Origin: Pseudomonas petrae | GTDB taxonomy: Bacteria; Pseudomonadota; Gammaproteobacteria; Pseudomonadales; Pseudomonadaceae | DNA length: 64,000 bases | Assembly: GCF_021728295.1 (NCBI RefSeq) | Contig: NZ_JAKJXE010000009.1 | Coordinates: 62,001 to 126,000, forward strand | Direction: 5' to 3' | Shown here: positions 8,927 to 16,717 of the stretch, piece by piece | How the letters are laid out: each line of letters begins with the position of its first letter | Numbering within the stretch: the first letter of the stretch is position 1 | The notes under the pieces: generated by a model | The model's database searches: none | Seen by the model: the letters and a program-made list of their open reading frames with translations, nothing else | Told to the model about the DNA's origin: nothing | Program-made: the position numbers and the translations under genes

Positions 8927-9574
8927 CCAGTGCGGGCGCCGCGAATTGATCGTTCCCTCGCTCTGCGTGGGAATGCAGCCCAAGACGCTCCGCGTCGTCA
9001 TTGAGCCTGGCAGTGGCCCTACCGCTCAACAACAAATTTTGTGATCTTACCCTCCCGCTAAATGCATATTTTTTATAATTAGCTTAGCGCCAAATCGAAT
9101 TTCACAGACCCTCGGCTTGCCCTATGTTGCTGACTTGCACCCGCGCTCCCCTCCCCTAGGGGCCGGTTGTTTCGTCAGCACAAGGAGTTGTCATGAGCGT
9201 CGAGTTCATTGGTTATATCGCTAATCAGCCCGGGTCGGAAATTCATCCGCGCAGCGGGGCGGCCGTTCAGCCCGAGTATGTGGAGAAAGTCGCCCGAGCC
9301 CATGAAGAGGCGGGGTTTGATCGCGCACTGGTCGCCTACCATTCCAACAGTCCGGACAGTGCGTTCGTGGCGTCTTACGCGGCAAGTGTGACGCGCACGT
9401 TGAAGTTTCTCGTGGCCCATCGCCCGGGTTTTATTTCCCCCACTGTTGCCGCGCGGCAGTTCGCTACGCTGGATGTGTTGACTGGCGGGCGTATTGCAGT
9501 GAAAAGGTGGCGTGAACAAAAACCGTGCTGAGAGCCGAAATTTTGCCGACTTCACAGCATCCTGTAGGAGCGCA

Positions 9575-9665
9575 TTCCAGTGCCGTGTCACGCCAGGCCC
9601 GGTACCGCTTTTGAGTACCTTGGCCTGCTCTTCCACTTTCTTCACCGCCTCTTCAGGCGGGAAGA
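9575..9665 (-). pseudogene. 91-bp duplicate of the 3' end of the class II aldolase gene
   Basis: This segment matches 11538-11628 at 87 of 91 positions in the same orientation. It corresponds to aldolase codons for EEVVKKVEEQAKVLKSG and beyond. It lies directly downstream of the RTX gene stop on the minus strand and is preceded on the plus strand by a REP fragment (TGTAGGAGCGC). It has no start or complete frame. Confidence 0.8.
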
Positions 9666-9669
9666 CAGG

Positions 9670-11127
9670 TTACATAGGCGCAGGCTCGGCTGGATTGATG
9701 CCGACAATAGAAATCGGCGCTTCGTCCAGATAAAGGCCGTCATAAATGACCGGAACACTTGTGTGGTTGCCGTTCATTGCGATCTGGAAGAAACGCCCGT
9801 CTGCATCGGCTTCAAAGGAGCGCAGGTAGGTCCGGTCCTGATCTTCGTTGTAGTCGAGCTTCAAGGTGCCATTTCGTCCATCGCCCGTACGGTCGAACCC
9901 CAGATCGAGAATGAACAGACGGTCTCCGCTTTCAAAGTCGGTGATAAGGTCCGAATGACTGGCGTCCGCCGTGCGATAGCTGTCGGTCACGCGGTAATAA
10001 ATGAAGTCATCAAGGCCGCTGCCACCGGTGAGTGTGTCCTTGCCCATGCCACCGGCCATGACGTCGTTACCAGCGCCACCGTTTATGATGTCGTTGCCCT
10101 GAAAACCCAACAGCTGATCATTGCCCACGCCACCGGCCAGGATGTCATTGCCGCCGGTGCCGAGCACATCCATGTTATCGCGGGTCAGCGTATTGACGAT
10201 CTTGGGCCCGGTGGTGTTACCGAAATCCACCGTGTCGCGATTCAGGTCGGCCTTGAGATTACCGCTGAACAGGATTTCAAACTGATTGCCGTCAGCATCG
10301 GCTTCCAGCGACTTCAAGGCTGTCTGCGTACCTGCGCCATTGACCACGACCTTCAGAGTGCCATTGAAGCCATTGCCCAGGCCGCTGAACCCCAGGCTGG
10401 ACAGATCCACGAGATCGCCTTCAGCTGCATTGAAATCAGTGATCAGATCACGACCTGCAGTGTGCGCAGAACCTGTCGAAGTGCGAATGCTGTCGGACAC
10501 GGAACTGAACACAAACTCGTCGGCGCCGGTGCCGCCAGTCAGCGTGTCGCCGCCAAGGCCGCCCACCAGACGATCATCGCCGGCCAGGCCAGACAAGGTA
10601 TCGCGACCCTCGTAGCCCATCAGGGTTTCTGCGCCAGCCGAGGTGCCGACAACGCTGTCGCCCGCATCGCTGCCTGCAATCAGGCGCTGGAAGTTGGCGT
10701 TGGTCAGGGTGTAATCGCCACTCAGGAGCAGCTCGAACCGGTTGCCGCTTTCATCGACATCGTAGCTTCTGAGAATCGTCTGATAATTGCCGTTATCTGT
10801 ACTGCTGACGATCTGAACGGTTCCGTGAGTGCCGTCGCCAATGCCGGAAATGCCCAGCGCGGTCAGGTCAAGGCGGTCAGCCTTATCGAAATGATCGATG
10901 TAGTCGACTTGCGAGCCGCTACTGTCGCTGATGGACGCGTAGCGCAGGACGGCGGTTCCATTGGCGTTGAGACTGTCCGCACCGGTCCCGCCGATCAGCA
11001 CGCTGTCACCTCGGCCCTCAATGTAATCGTCGCCAGCACCGCCGTAGATAACATTGAGATCGAAGGAACTGAAAAATTCGTCGTTACCCGCGGTGCCGTA
11101 CCAAAAAACCTTTTGTTTATCTGCCAT
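9670..11127 (-). CDS. RTX calcium-binding protein made of AlgE-type R-modules
   Basis: Predicted extracellular calcium-binding protein of 485 residues. It has three tandem modules (about 1-150, 155-320, 325-475). Each has GGxGxD-type nonapeptides (GTAGNDEF, GGAGDDYIEG; GYEGRDTLSGLAGDDRL; GTGGNDILAGGVGNDQL) followed by a beta-rich segment (DLITDFNAAEGDLVDLSSLGF; DLITDFESGDRLFILDLGF; SLEADADGNQFEI). These match the R-modules of secreted mannuronan C-5 epimerases and the serralysin C-terminal domain. No catalytic epimerase or protease domain is present. The start at 11127 has GGGAGAG upstream. The C-terminus could act as a type I secretion signal, but no secretion genes are nearby. It sits inside the split monooxygenase locus. 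Confidence 0.85.
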   Translation of the reverse strand: MADKQKVFWYGTAGNDEFFSSFDLNVIYGGAGDDYIEGRGDSVLIGGTGADSLNANGTAVLRYASISDSSGSQVDYIDHFDKADRLDLTALGISGIGDGTHGTVQIVSSTDNGNYQTILRSYDVDESGNRFELLLSGDYTLTNANFQRLIAGSDAGDSVVGTSAGAETLMGYEGRDTLSGLAGDDRLVGGLGGDTLTGGTGADEFVFSSVSDSIRTSTGSAHTAGRDLITDFNAAEGDLVDLSSLGFSGLGNGFNGTLKVVVNGAGTQTALKSLEADADGNQFEILFSGNLKADLNRDTVDFGNTTGPKIVNTLTRDNMDVLGTGGNDILAGGVGNDQLLGFQGNDIINGGAGNDVMAGGMGKDTLTGGSGLDDFIYYRVTDSYRTADASHSDLITDFESGDRLFILDLGFDRTGDGRNGTLKLDYNEDQDRTYLRSFEADADGRFFQIAMNGNHTSVPVIYDGLYLDEAPISIVGINPAEPAPM

Positions 11128-11374
11128 TGAAACTCTCCCTGAGCTGCCGCCAGAGTGGGCGGCGATAGCTGTGATAGGCAAAGCGGCAGTTGGTTCGGGG
11201 GCCAGCAGTGGCCAGTATCGACTTTCCGTGAGTAAAGGCTGTGCTGGCCGCCCTCATAAGATACTTAACGCCAGCGCGGTCACGATCTGAAAGATCGGCA
11301 TTGCCGGACTGCTCGGCGCGAAAGGCAATTCCACCGCGTTGTTGGGTACCGCAGAGCAAGTGGCCGAGGCGCTG

Positions 11375-11450
11375 CTGGCGAACGCGCCGGATCAGACGCT
11401 GCTGTATTGGATGAACCACCCCATTCGCCAGCAAGCCGGCTCCTACGGAT
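11375..11450. repeat. REP pair (GCTGGCGAA / TTCGCCAGCAAGCCGGCTCCTAC class)
   Basis: GCTGGCGAACGC at 11374-11385 is complementary to ATTCGCCAGC at about 11425, with the diagnostic GCCGGCTCCTAC tail at 11438-11449. It lies at the junction where homology to the broken monooxygenase ends. Confidence 0.7.
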
Positions 11451-11488
11451 TGTGGATCGATCCCAGACCTGGCGCGCCAGAATTAAGA

Positions 11489-12307
11489 TCAGTCCTGATA
11501 ATCCGTCCCATGCCGATCCAGTTCGCGAATCAGCGCGTTCCAGTGCCGTGTCACACCAGGCCCGGTACCGCTTTTGAGTACCTTGGCCTGCTCTTCTACT
11601 TTCTTGACCACCTCTTCAGGCGGGAAGATCAATTCGGCATTGCCCGCGGCCTGCGCGGCAATCTGGATGTTGCAGGCGTATTCGAGGTTGTGCAGCTGTT
11701 GAAACGCGTGCTCGACACTCAGCCCTGCCGTGAGCAGACCGTGGTTGCGCAGGATCATCACGCTCTTGTCGCCCAGGTCCGCCACCAGTCGTTCGCGCTC
11801 GCCGAGGTCCTGCGCGATACCTTCGTAACCGTGATACGCCACTCGCCCGGAGAACCCGAGGGAATGCTGGGAGATGAGCAACAGCCCGTGTTTCTGCGCA
11901 GAGACGGCAATCCCGTCGCGGGTGTGGGTGTGCAGCACTGCCCGTAAATCAGGGCGCGCCGCATGGATGGCGCTGTGGATAACGTAGCCGGCGTTGTTGA
12001 TGCCCAAGCCGGTTGGGTCATCGACGATGGTGCCGTAGATGTCGACCTTCACCAGATTGGAGGCCGTGATCTCGTCGAACAGCAAGCCAAAGGCGTTGAT
12101 CAGGAAGTGCTCGTCAGGGCCCGGCACGCGCGCGGAAAAGTGCGTATAGATGTGGTCAGTCCAGCGTTTCAGCGCGGCAATCCGGTAAGCCGCCGCCAGT
12201 TTGACCCGCACTTCCCACTCTTCCGGGCTGACCCGATCGCGCACGCTGTTGGCGTTTACAGTGGTGCTAACGCCGGACTGAACGGGCAAAGAAGTGACGT
12301 TGCTCAT
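11489..12307 (-). CDS. Class II aldolase/adducin family protein
   Basis: Metal-dependent aldolase-fold protein of 272 residues, substrate unknown. Family motifs include the N-terminal RVKLAAAYRIAALKRWTDHIYTHFSAR, the zinc-site HTHTRDG with a second His in ILRNHGLLTAG, and the substrate segment NAGYVIHSAIHAARPDL. The start at 12307 is preceded by GGGGAG. The promoter region (12360-12420) shares the motif ATAATTAGCTTAG, inverted, with the region ahead of the broken monooxygenase, suggesting both were once co-regulated. A 91-bp copy of its 3' end lies at 9575-9665. Confidence 0.88.
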   Translation of the reverse strand: MSNVTSLPVQSGVSTTVNANSVRDRVSPEEWEVRVKLAAAYRIAALKRWTDHIYTHFSARVPGPDEHFLINAFGLLFDEITASNLVKVDIYGTIVDDPTGLGINNAGYVIHSAIHAARPDLRAVLHTHTRDGIAVSAQKHGLLLISQHSLGFSGRVAYHGYEGIAQDLGERERLVADLGDKSVMILRNHGLLTAGLSVEHAFQQLHNLEYACNIQIAAQAAGNAELIFPPEEVVKKVEEQAKVLKSGTGPGVTRHWNALIRELDRHGTDYQD

Positions 12308-12394
12308 GGATGACTCCCCAATGGTCTGGTTCAGACGTAATCAGGGCAGCCTATGCGCTGTGGAAACCGTTTAAAAATAACATTTTCTTCTAAG

Positions 12395-12673
12395 CTAATT
12401 ATCAATATTTTTTATTATCGAACCGGACTGATCCTGCTTCTGCGGCAACCTGGATGCACGGTCGACTCGATCCGGATTGCGCCACAGAAAATATGAAGTG
12501 CATAGGGTAAATAAAGCGAAAGCAAAGCCAATCAGCAGGCCAATTTTTGTATATATCCAATAGCCTGTCAGACACCCGAACAGGATGGATACCACGAGTA
12601 ATAGGCTGTCACTCCCTCGGTGCGCCTCAGTAGTGAGGCTCCAGTTTGATTTACCTATGGAACCTTGATTCAT
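12395..12673 (-). CDS. Small two-helix membrane protein
   Basis: A 92-residue protein starting MNQGSIGKSNWSLTTE, whose ATG overlaps the stop of the dehydratase gene (12670-12673, ATGA). Two hydrophobic segments lie at about 25-43 (SLLLVVSILFGCLTGYWIY) and 47-66 (IGLLIGFAFALFTLCTSYFL), followed by a charged tail. It is the last gene of a four-gene operon. Function unknown; no family recognised. Confidence 0.6.
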   Translation of the reverse strand: MNQGSIGKSNWSLTTEAHRGSDSLLLVVSILFGCLTGYWIYTKIGLLIGFAFALFTLCTSYFLWRNPDRVDRASRLPQKQDQSGSIIKNIDN

Positions 12674-13584
12674 TTCTTTGCCGACCATTGCTGGATTTGT
12701 GCAAAGGTCGCAGTGGCTCCGCCACATACCACCAACAAAACGTTGTCGTATCGGTCTAGCGCATGAGGGATGTAGGCTAAGGCGAGCGCGGCACCGCACG
12801 CAGGCTCAACAAGCACACGGTGATCCAACAAAAAACGCTGGCATGCGTCGAGGGCATCCTGATCAGTAACCGTTACGCTTTTTACGTGGTGAGTCGTGGA
12901 GCACTCAAATGCCTGATCGCAGACCCGCTTGGCTCCAAGAGAGGTTGCAACTGAGCTGATGCCTTCTATTTCCACAGGTTTACCAGCCATTATTGCGGCG
13001 TGGAAAGAAGCAGCGCCTTCCGTTTCCACCGCTATGACTGGAATGTCCTGCCATCCATTGCGACGCAACCCTTCTACCACGCCACAGAGCAACCCTCCAC
13101 CGCCGACTGAGAGCACTACCACATCAGGCTTTTGACCAAGCTCAGCGACTTCGTCAATCAGAGTTGCATGACCAGACCAAAGAAGCGGGTCGTCGAACGG
13201 ATGGATAAATGCATCGCTGGAGGTCGTAAGTGTCAGTGCCAGCTGGTTTGCCTCCTGCCAAGAGCTACCGTGAACGATTACTTTTGCCCCTTCCATCGCG
13301 AGCAACTCTTTTGCTCGTTCGGTCGTAGTTTCCGGGACAACTACCGTCACGGGGATGCCTAACTGACGTCCGGCATACGCTACTGCCAGTCCTGCATTGC
13401 CTCCCGAAGATGATATGAATCCCTTGGCTCCACGCGCGTGATGAATCTCACACGCGTGGCCTACGCCGCGCAGCTTGAAAGAACCACACGGCTGAAGAGC
13501 GTCAAGCTTGAGCCAGATGGTGCTCTTGGCTATGGCGCTCAGTGGACGAGATTCAATAAGGGGGGTGTTGATATGCAGGGGCAT
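12670..13584 (-). CDS. PLP-dependent serine/threonine dehydratase
   Basis: Fold-type II PLP enzyme of 304 residues that deaminates L-serine and/or L-threonine to pyruvate or 2-oxobutyrate through a reactive enamine. PLP Lys37 lies in CGSFKLRG, the phosphate-binding loop is SSGGNAGLA (residues 58-66), and the glycine loop is SVGGGGLLCGV. There is no C-terminal ACT regulatory domain, so it resembles the short catabolic SDS-type enzymes. It lies 48 bases downstream of ridA, whose product removes the enamine this enzyme releases. Serine versus threonine preference cannot be read from the sequence. Confidence 0.88.
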   Translation of the reverse strand: MPLHINTPLIESRPLSAIAKSTIWLKLDALQPCGSFKLRGVGHACEIHHARGAKGFISSSGGNAGLAVAYAGRQLGIPVTVVVPETTTERAKELLAMEGAKVIVHGSSWQEANQLALTLTTSSDAFIHPFDDPLLWSGHATLIDEVAELGQKPDVVVLSVGGGGLLCGVVEGLRRNGWQDIPVIAVETEGAASFHAAIMAGKPVEIEGISSVATSLGAKRVCDQAFECSTTHHVKSVTVTDQDALDACQRFLLDHRVLVEPACGAALALAYIPHALDRYDNVLLVVCGGATATFAQIQQWSAKK

Positions 13585-13632
13585 AGTAAGTTTGCTCTCA
13601 AGATAAGTGTTCAGGATGGCGGCAATCTTGAT

Positions 13633-14013
13633 TCAAGATGCCTTGGGCGCTACCGCCTGGACTTCAATCTCAACATCCAGATCAAACGCCAGCTTGGCGC
13701 TCACGACCGACCGTACCGGGAAGCCATCGCTGAAATAAGCGGTGTAAGTCTGGTTGAACTCTGAGAAATACTTCATATCGGATAGCCATACGGTGACCCT
13801 GAAAATATCTTCAAGCTTCGCACCGACCGATTCCAACGTCCGCGATATGCTTTCCATGATCACTTGCGTTTGAGCCTTCACATCCCCGTAGACAGGTGTT
13901 GCATCTGCCGCCATGGAGACCTGCCCGGACAGAAATAAAAAGCCGCCCACCTCCACTGCTTTAGAGAAAGGGAAAGGCAAAGACGCAGGATAGTGTTTGA
14001 TCGCGTGGTTCAT
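13633..14013 (-). CDS. RidA family reactive enamine/imine deaminase
   Basis: A 126-residue member of the YjgF/YER057c/UK114 family. Typical residues are the N-terminal PFSKAVEVGGFLFLSGQVS, the Arg in GFPVRSVV that binds the carboxylate, and the C-terminal VEIEVQAVAP. The gene starts four bases after the regulator stop and precedes the dehydratase, so its likely role is to hydrolyse the 2-aminoacrylate or 2-aminocrotonate made by that enzyme. The start at 14013 (MNHAIKHYPASLP) was chosen over a longer frame that overlaps the regulator. Confidence 0.9.
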   Translation of the reverse strand: MNHAIKHYPASLPFPFSKAVEVGGFLFLSGQVSMAADATPVYGDVKAQTQVIMESISRTLESVGAKLEDIFRVTVWLSDMKYFSEFNQTYTAYFSDGFPVRSVVSAKLAFDLDVEIEVQAVAPKAS

Positions 14014-14017
14014 ATCA

Positions 14018-14707
14018 TCACCGGCTTGCTGAAGCGTCGACTCGAAGTTGTTCGAGATAGTTGTAGACCGTAAAACGAGTGACCCCCAGGGCAGTCGCCG
14101 CTTTCTCCACGCCACCTTTTACAATGAATAAACCACGCTCCTGCATCACTCGCACGGCATCAACCTTCGCTTGTTTGCTCATCTTTCCTGAGCCTACGCG
14201 CGCCAGCGAATCCTGAATAATTCTGCCCATCAACAACTCCATGTCCGCTGGCTCAGAAGGGTGTTGACTGGTGGTTTGCATCATTGGCTGCAACTGTTCC
14301 AAAAACGCTTGGGCCGCGTTTAGTCCAGTCAAATCAGCATTGATGCAAAGGCTGGCGAACGGATGACCGCTACTGTCTCGAAAGACAACGGTGGCGCTCC
14401 GCAGTCTTCGTCCATTGACCGTTGTGGGGTAATCGCCAATGACAACGGGGTCGGTACCGCTCTGCTTCGCAGAGGCGTCCATCACGGCGGAAAAGCCCCT
14501 ATCTTGATCGAGCCCACCGAGGACAGGGCTGCCCACCATGCGTCCGGACACATGTCCATTGGCGATTAACAGAACAGAGTTTTCAGGCTGATCGAGATCA
14601 TGAAGCACGATTTCGGTATTACGCCCGATCACGCTACCGATTGCCGTGATGGAGGCCTTTAACACGGCAAAGATCATCAGGCGTTCAGGGACGGTATCAG
14701 TAGACAT
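14018..14707 (-). CDS. YheO/DauR-like transcriptional regulator
   Basis: A 229-residue regulator. The N-terminal PAS-like YheO domain (about 15-125) contains IGRNTEIVLHDL and NGHVSGRMVGSP. The C-terminal HTH (about 165-220) contains KVDAVRVMQERGLFIVKGG, then AATALGVTRFTVYNYL. DauR, a D-arginine regulator of P. aeruginosa, is a known member. It heads the operon with ridA and the dehydratase and probably controls it in response to an amino acid. GGTGG precedes the ATG at 14707. An inverted repeat, CAACAAT...ATTGTTG (14724-14755), lies just upstream. Confidence 0.85.
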   Translation of the reverse strand: MSTDTVPERLMIFAVLKASITAIGSVIGRNTEIVLHDLDQPENSVLLIANGHVSGRMVGSPVLGGLDQDRGFSAVMDASAKQSGTDPVVIGDYPTTVNGRRLRSATVVFRDSSGHPFASLCINADLTGLNAAQAFLEQLQPMMQTTSQHPSEPADMELLMGRIIQDSLARVGSGKMSKQAKVDAVRVMQERGLFIVKGGVEKAATALGVTRFTVYNYLEQLRVDASASR

Positions 14708-14723
14708 GCAAACCACCGTAAAT

Positions 14724-14755
14724 CAACAATGTGTTGAAATATAGATTTATTGTTG
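14724..14755. promoter_or_regulatory. Candidate operator upstream of the YheO-like regulator
   Basis: CAACAAT at 14724-14730 and ATTGTTG at 14749-14755 form an inverted repeat. TGTTGAAAT occurs twice as a direct repeat in the same stretch. It lies 17-48 bases upstream of the regulator start, so autoregulation is a reasonable guess. Confidence 0.4.
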
Positions 14756-14925
14756 AAATCAGGCAAGCGGATTCTTAAGGCGATCCCTTGTTGGTGTGGC
14801 CTACGATAATGGTGCGGGACTCAAAGGTGATCCAGGGAAAATACGTTGTGGAGTTGCACGCCAGGTCTGGATCGTTGACGACTTGCGGCGTACCCGAACA
14901 AAAAAGCACCGCACACGCATTGACG

Positions 14926-14943
14926 TATCGGGAAATATCGATA
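14926..14943. promoter_or_regulatory. ArsR-family operator copy 1
   Basis: TATCGGGAAATATCGATA lies 11 bases ahead of the ArsR start codon. It is the reverse complement of the motif at 15271 and 15355 apart from two central bases. Its position over the arsR-like promoter suggests autorepression. Confidence 0.65.
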
Positions 14944-14953
14944 TCCTCCGCGT

Positions 14954-15256
14954 ATGGAATTACTTGAAATCTTCAAAGCCCTGTCAAACCGCACCCGCCT
15001 TGAAATCTTGAAAGGTTTGAAGGATCCGGCGAAAAGCTTCCCTCCACAGGATGAGGGTGACGTGCTGACGGTGGGCGTTTGCGTCAGCAGTATTCAGGAA
15101 GGCGTCGGGCTCTCGCAGTCGACAGTGTCTGATTATCTAGCCACTTTGCAGCGGGCAGGATTGGTCGAAGTCAGGCGTATAGGGCAGTGGACCTACTACA
15201 AGCGCAACGAAGCAACCATCAGAGCCTTCGCCGAGATCATAGGAAAAGAGCTATAA
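14954..15256 (+). CDS. ArsR/SmtB family transcriptional regulator
   Basis: A 100-residue winged-helix repressor. MELLEIFKALSNRTRLEILKGL is the family N-terminus. The recognition helix is around SQSTVSDYLATLQRAGLVE (about 56-74), and the wing is RRIGQWTYYKRNE. A single Cys (Cys41 in VGVCVSS) lies before the recognition helix; no CxC metal site is present, so sensing may be thiol or quinone based rather than metal based. It precedes the oxidoreductase, and copies of one operator motif lie before both genes. Confidence 0.85.
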   Translation: MELLEIFKALSNRTRLEILKGLKDPAKSFPPQDEGDVLTVGVCVSSIQEGVGLSQSTVSDYLATLQRAGLVEVRRIGQWTYYKRNEATIRAFAEIIGKEL

Positions 15257-15270
15257 GCTTCGCGGCACTA

Positions 15271-15372
15271 TATCGACAATTCCCGATATCCCGCTTAACC
15301 GAAATGGAGCGACATGATGACCTAAGACATCCACGGTATTTTTCAGACATATTAAATCGACAATTCCCGATA
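15271..15372. promoter_or_regulatory. ArsR-family operator copies 2 and 3 in a duplicated leader
   Basis: TATCGACAATTCCCGATA at 15271-15288 and AATCGACAATTCCCGATA at 15355-15372 lie 84 bases apart, both ahead of the oxidoreductase. Each is followed by a similar TATCCC...AAATG(G)AG segment. The first copy leads into the tiny frame ATG-ATG-ACC-TAA at 15314. The real start follows the second copy. Confidence 0.65.
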
Positions 15373-15399
15373 TCCCTTTATCCAGAAATGAGATTTCCC

Positions 15400-16413
15400 A
15401 TGAAAGCGATGATGCTTAATTCCTTTGGCGGTCCGGAGTCGTTCGAACTTTGTGACGTGCCCAAGCCAGTGCCGGGCACGGGACACATTTTGGTACGCGT
15501 CCACGCAACCTCGATCAATCCCCTGGATTATCAGGTCCGACGCGGCGACTATCCCGGCTACGTGCCACTTCCGGCGATTACCGGCCACGACGTATCCGGC
15601 GTTGTTGAAGAAGTCGGGCCGGGTGTGACGGCTTTCGTTCCCGGAGATGAAGTCTGGTACACCCCGCAAATATTTGACGGCCCCGGAAGCTATGCCGAGT
15701 ATCACGTTGCCGCCCAAAACATTGTCGGGAAGAAACCTGCTTCGCTGAGCCATCTGGAGGCAGCAAGCCTGAGCCTTGTGGGCGGAACAGCGTGGGAAGC
15801 CTTGACTGTGCGGGCGGCGCTCAAAGTGGGCGAAAGCATTTTGATACACGGCGGTGCGGGAGGCGTCGGTCACGTGGCGATCCAGCTTGCAAAGGCCATA
15901 GGCGCCAAGGTGTTCACGACCGTGAGCGAAGCGAATTTCGAGTTCGCACGAAGCATGGGCGCCGATGTGCTTATCGACTACAAGAAAGAGGATTATGTCG
16001 ACGCCATCCTTCGTGAAACGGAGGGTCGCGGCGTGGATGTGGTATTCGACACCATCGGCGGCGACACGTTATCGCGCAGTCCTGATGCGCTCGCCCAACT
16101 GGGTCGAGTTGTCACCATCGTGGACATTGCCCAGCCACAGAACCTCGTTGAGGCCTGGGGCAAGAACGCGAGCTATCACTTCATTTTCACCCGACAAAAC
16201 CGCGGCAAACTGGATGAGTTGAGCACGTTGGTAGCGCGCGGCCAGCTGCGCCCGCACGTGGGCGCCGTCTATTCACTTGCCGACCTTGCGCTCGCCCATG
16301 CGCGGCTGGAAAGCCCCAATAATGGTCTTCAAGGGAAAATCGCGATCTCAGTCGCGGCGTCATCACATCCCGCAACCGCTGAACTCTCGTCAGGTGAATC
16401 CCATGATTTATGA
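15400..16413 (+). CDS. Zinc-free NADP-dependent quinone oxidoreductase (MDR superfamily)
   Basis: A 337-residue quinone-oxidoreductase-type alcohol dehydrogenase. The GroES-like N-terminal domain (1-120) has ITGHDVSGVVEEVGPGV. The Rossmann domain has ILIHGGAGGVGHVAIQLAKAIGA. The zinc ligands of true alcohol dehydrogenases are absent. It probably reduces quinones or enones to protect the cell. The start at 15400 (MKAMMLNSFGG) is the family start; ATG 15388 is possible, and the longer frame back to 15187 overlaps arsR and is not real. Its 3' end overlaps the next gene by 11 bases, so the two are co-translated. Confidence 0.88.
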   Translation: MKAMMLNSFGGPESFELCDVPKPVPGTGHILVRVHATSINPLDYQVRRGDYPGYVPLPAITGHDVSGVVEEVGPGVTAFVPGDEVWYTPQIFDGPGSYAEYHVAAQNIVGKKPASLSHLEAASLSLVGGTAWEALTVRAALKVGESILIHGGAGGVGHVAIQLAKAIGAKVFTTVSEANFEFARSMGADVLIDYKKEDYVDAILRETEGRGVDVVFDTIGGDTLSRSPDALAQLGRVVTIVDIAQPQNLVEAWGKNASYHFIFTRQNRGKLDELSTLVARGQLRPHVGAVYSLADLALAHARLESPNNGLQGKIAISVAASSHPATAELSSGESHDL

Positions 16414-16717
16414 GATCGCTCTACTGCCCGTTCACAAAGAGCGTGTTGAAAACTTCAGACAGGCATTTGCCAGGGTCGCCCCTTTGCTCTGCCGCGCAAA
16501 AGGTTACTGCGGCCACATGCTCGCGCAAGGGATTGAAACACCCGAACGATTCAACCTGATCGTGCGCTGGCAATCGCTTGAGGACCACACCCCGGGCTTC
16601 GAAGCGAGTGAGGACCACCGGATATTCATGTTGGGTCTGGAGGAATACTTCGCGGAAGAACCGCAGGTCTATCACATTGAGGGAGCCGCGTTTGCCCTGG
16701 GTGATCCTGCCTTCTGA
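16403..16717 (+). CDS. Antibiotic biosynthesis monooxygenase (ABM) domain protein
   Basis: A 104-residue ferredoxin-like dimeric alpha-beta barrel protein. The pattern MIYEIALLPVHKERVENFRQAF...FNLIVRWQSLEDHTPGFEASEDHRIF is the ABM fold with its conserved Trp and His. Such proteins oxidise quinol-type compounds or act as small accessory enzymes. Overlap with the quinone oxidoreductase and the shared ArsR operators suggest a joint role in quinone or electrophile stress. Confidence 0.8.
   Translation: MIYEIALLPVHKERVENFRQAFARVAPLLCRAKGYCGHMLAQGIETPERFNLIVRWQSLEDHTPGFEASEDHRIFMLGLEEYFAEEPQVYHIEGAAFALGDPAF

Larger units (their letters stand above)
8541..9192. other. Gene-free 652-bp interval with structured repeats
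   Basis: From left to right it contains a short hairpin (CGGCCTAACGGCC with TCGCCTTCGGCGA, 8568-8602), the branched structure at 8680-8770, a REP pair at 8855-8926 and a degenerate GTTCCC...GGGAA repeat at 8948-9001. An AT-rich promoter-like stretch at 9050-9110 (TATAATTAGCTTAG) lies ahead of the truncated monooxygenase. Overlapping reading frames exist but look like by-products of the repeats. Confidence 0.75.
9193..11380 (+). pseudogene. Split LLM-class (SsuD-like) flavin monooxygenase remnant
   Basis: The 5' piece (9193 to about 9505, ATG after a good AAGGAG) encodes MSVEFIGYIANQPGSEIHP... up to ATLDVLTGGRIAV, the N-terminal third of an alkanesulfonate-monooxygenase-like luciferase-fold enzyme. 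It then runs into unrelated codons and stops at 9531. A 3' piece in the same orientation (about 11294-11380) reads GLLGAKGNSTALLGTAEQV, the conserved C-terminal segment of the same family. About 1.8 kb of foreign sequence lies between them, and the central part of the enzyme is missing. Not functional. Confidence 0.75.

Noticed and set aside
9580..11130. Long plus-strand reading frame (516 codons) across the RTX region
   Set aside because: It is antisense to a clear RTX protein; repetitive GGxGxD codons keep the opposite frame open. It has no start signal or domain.
15187..15399. N-terminal extension of the quinone oxidoreductase
   Set aside because: Overlaps arsR and the operators; the family begins at MKAMMLNSFGG.
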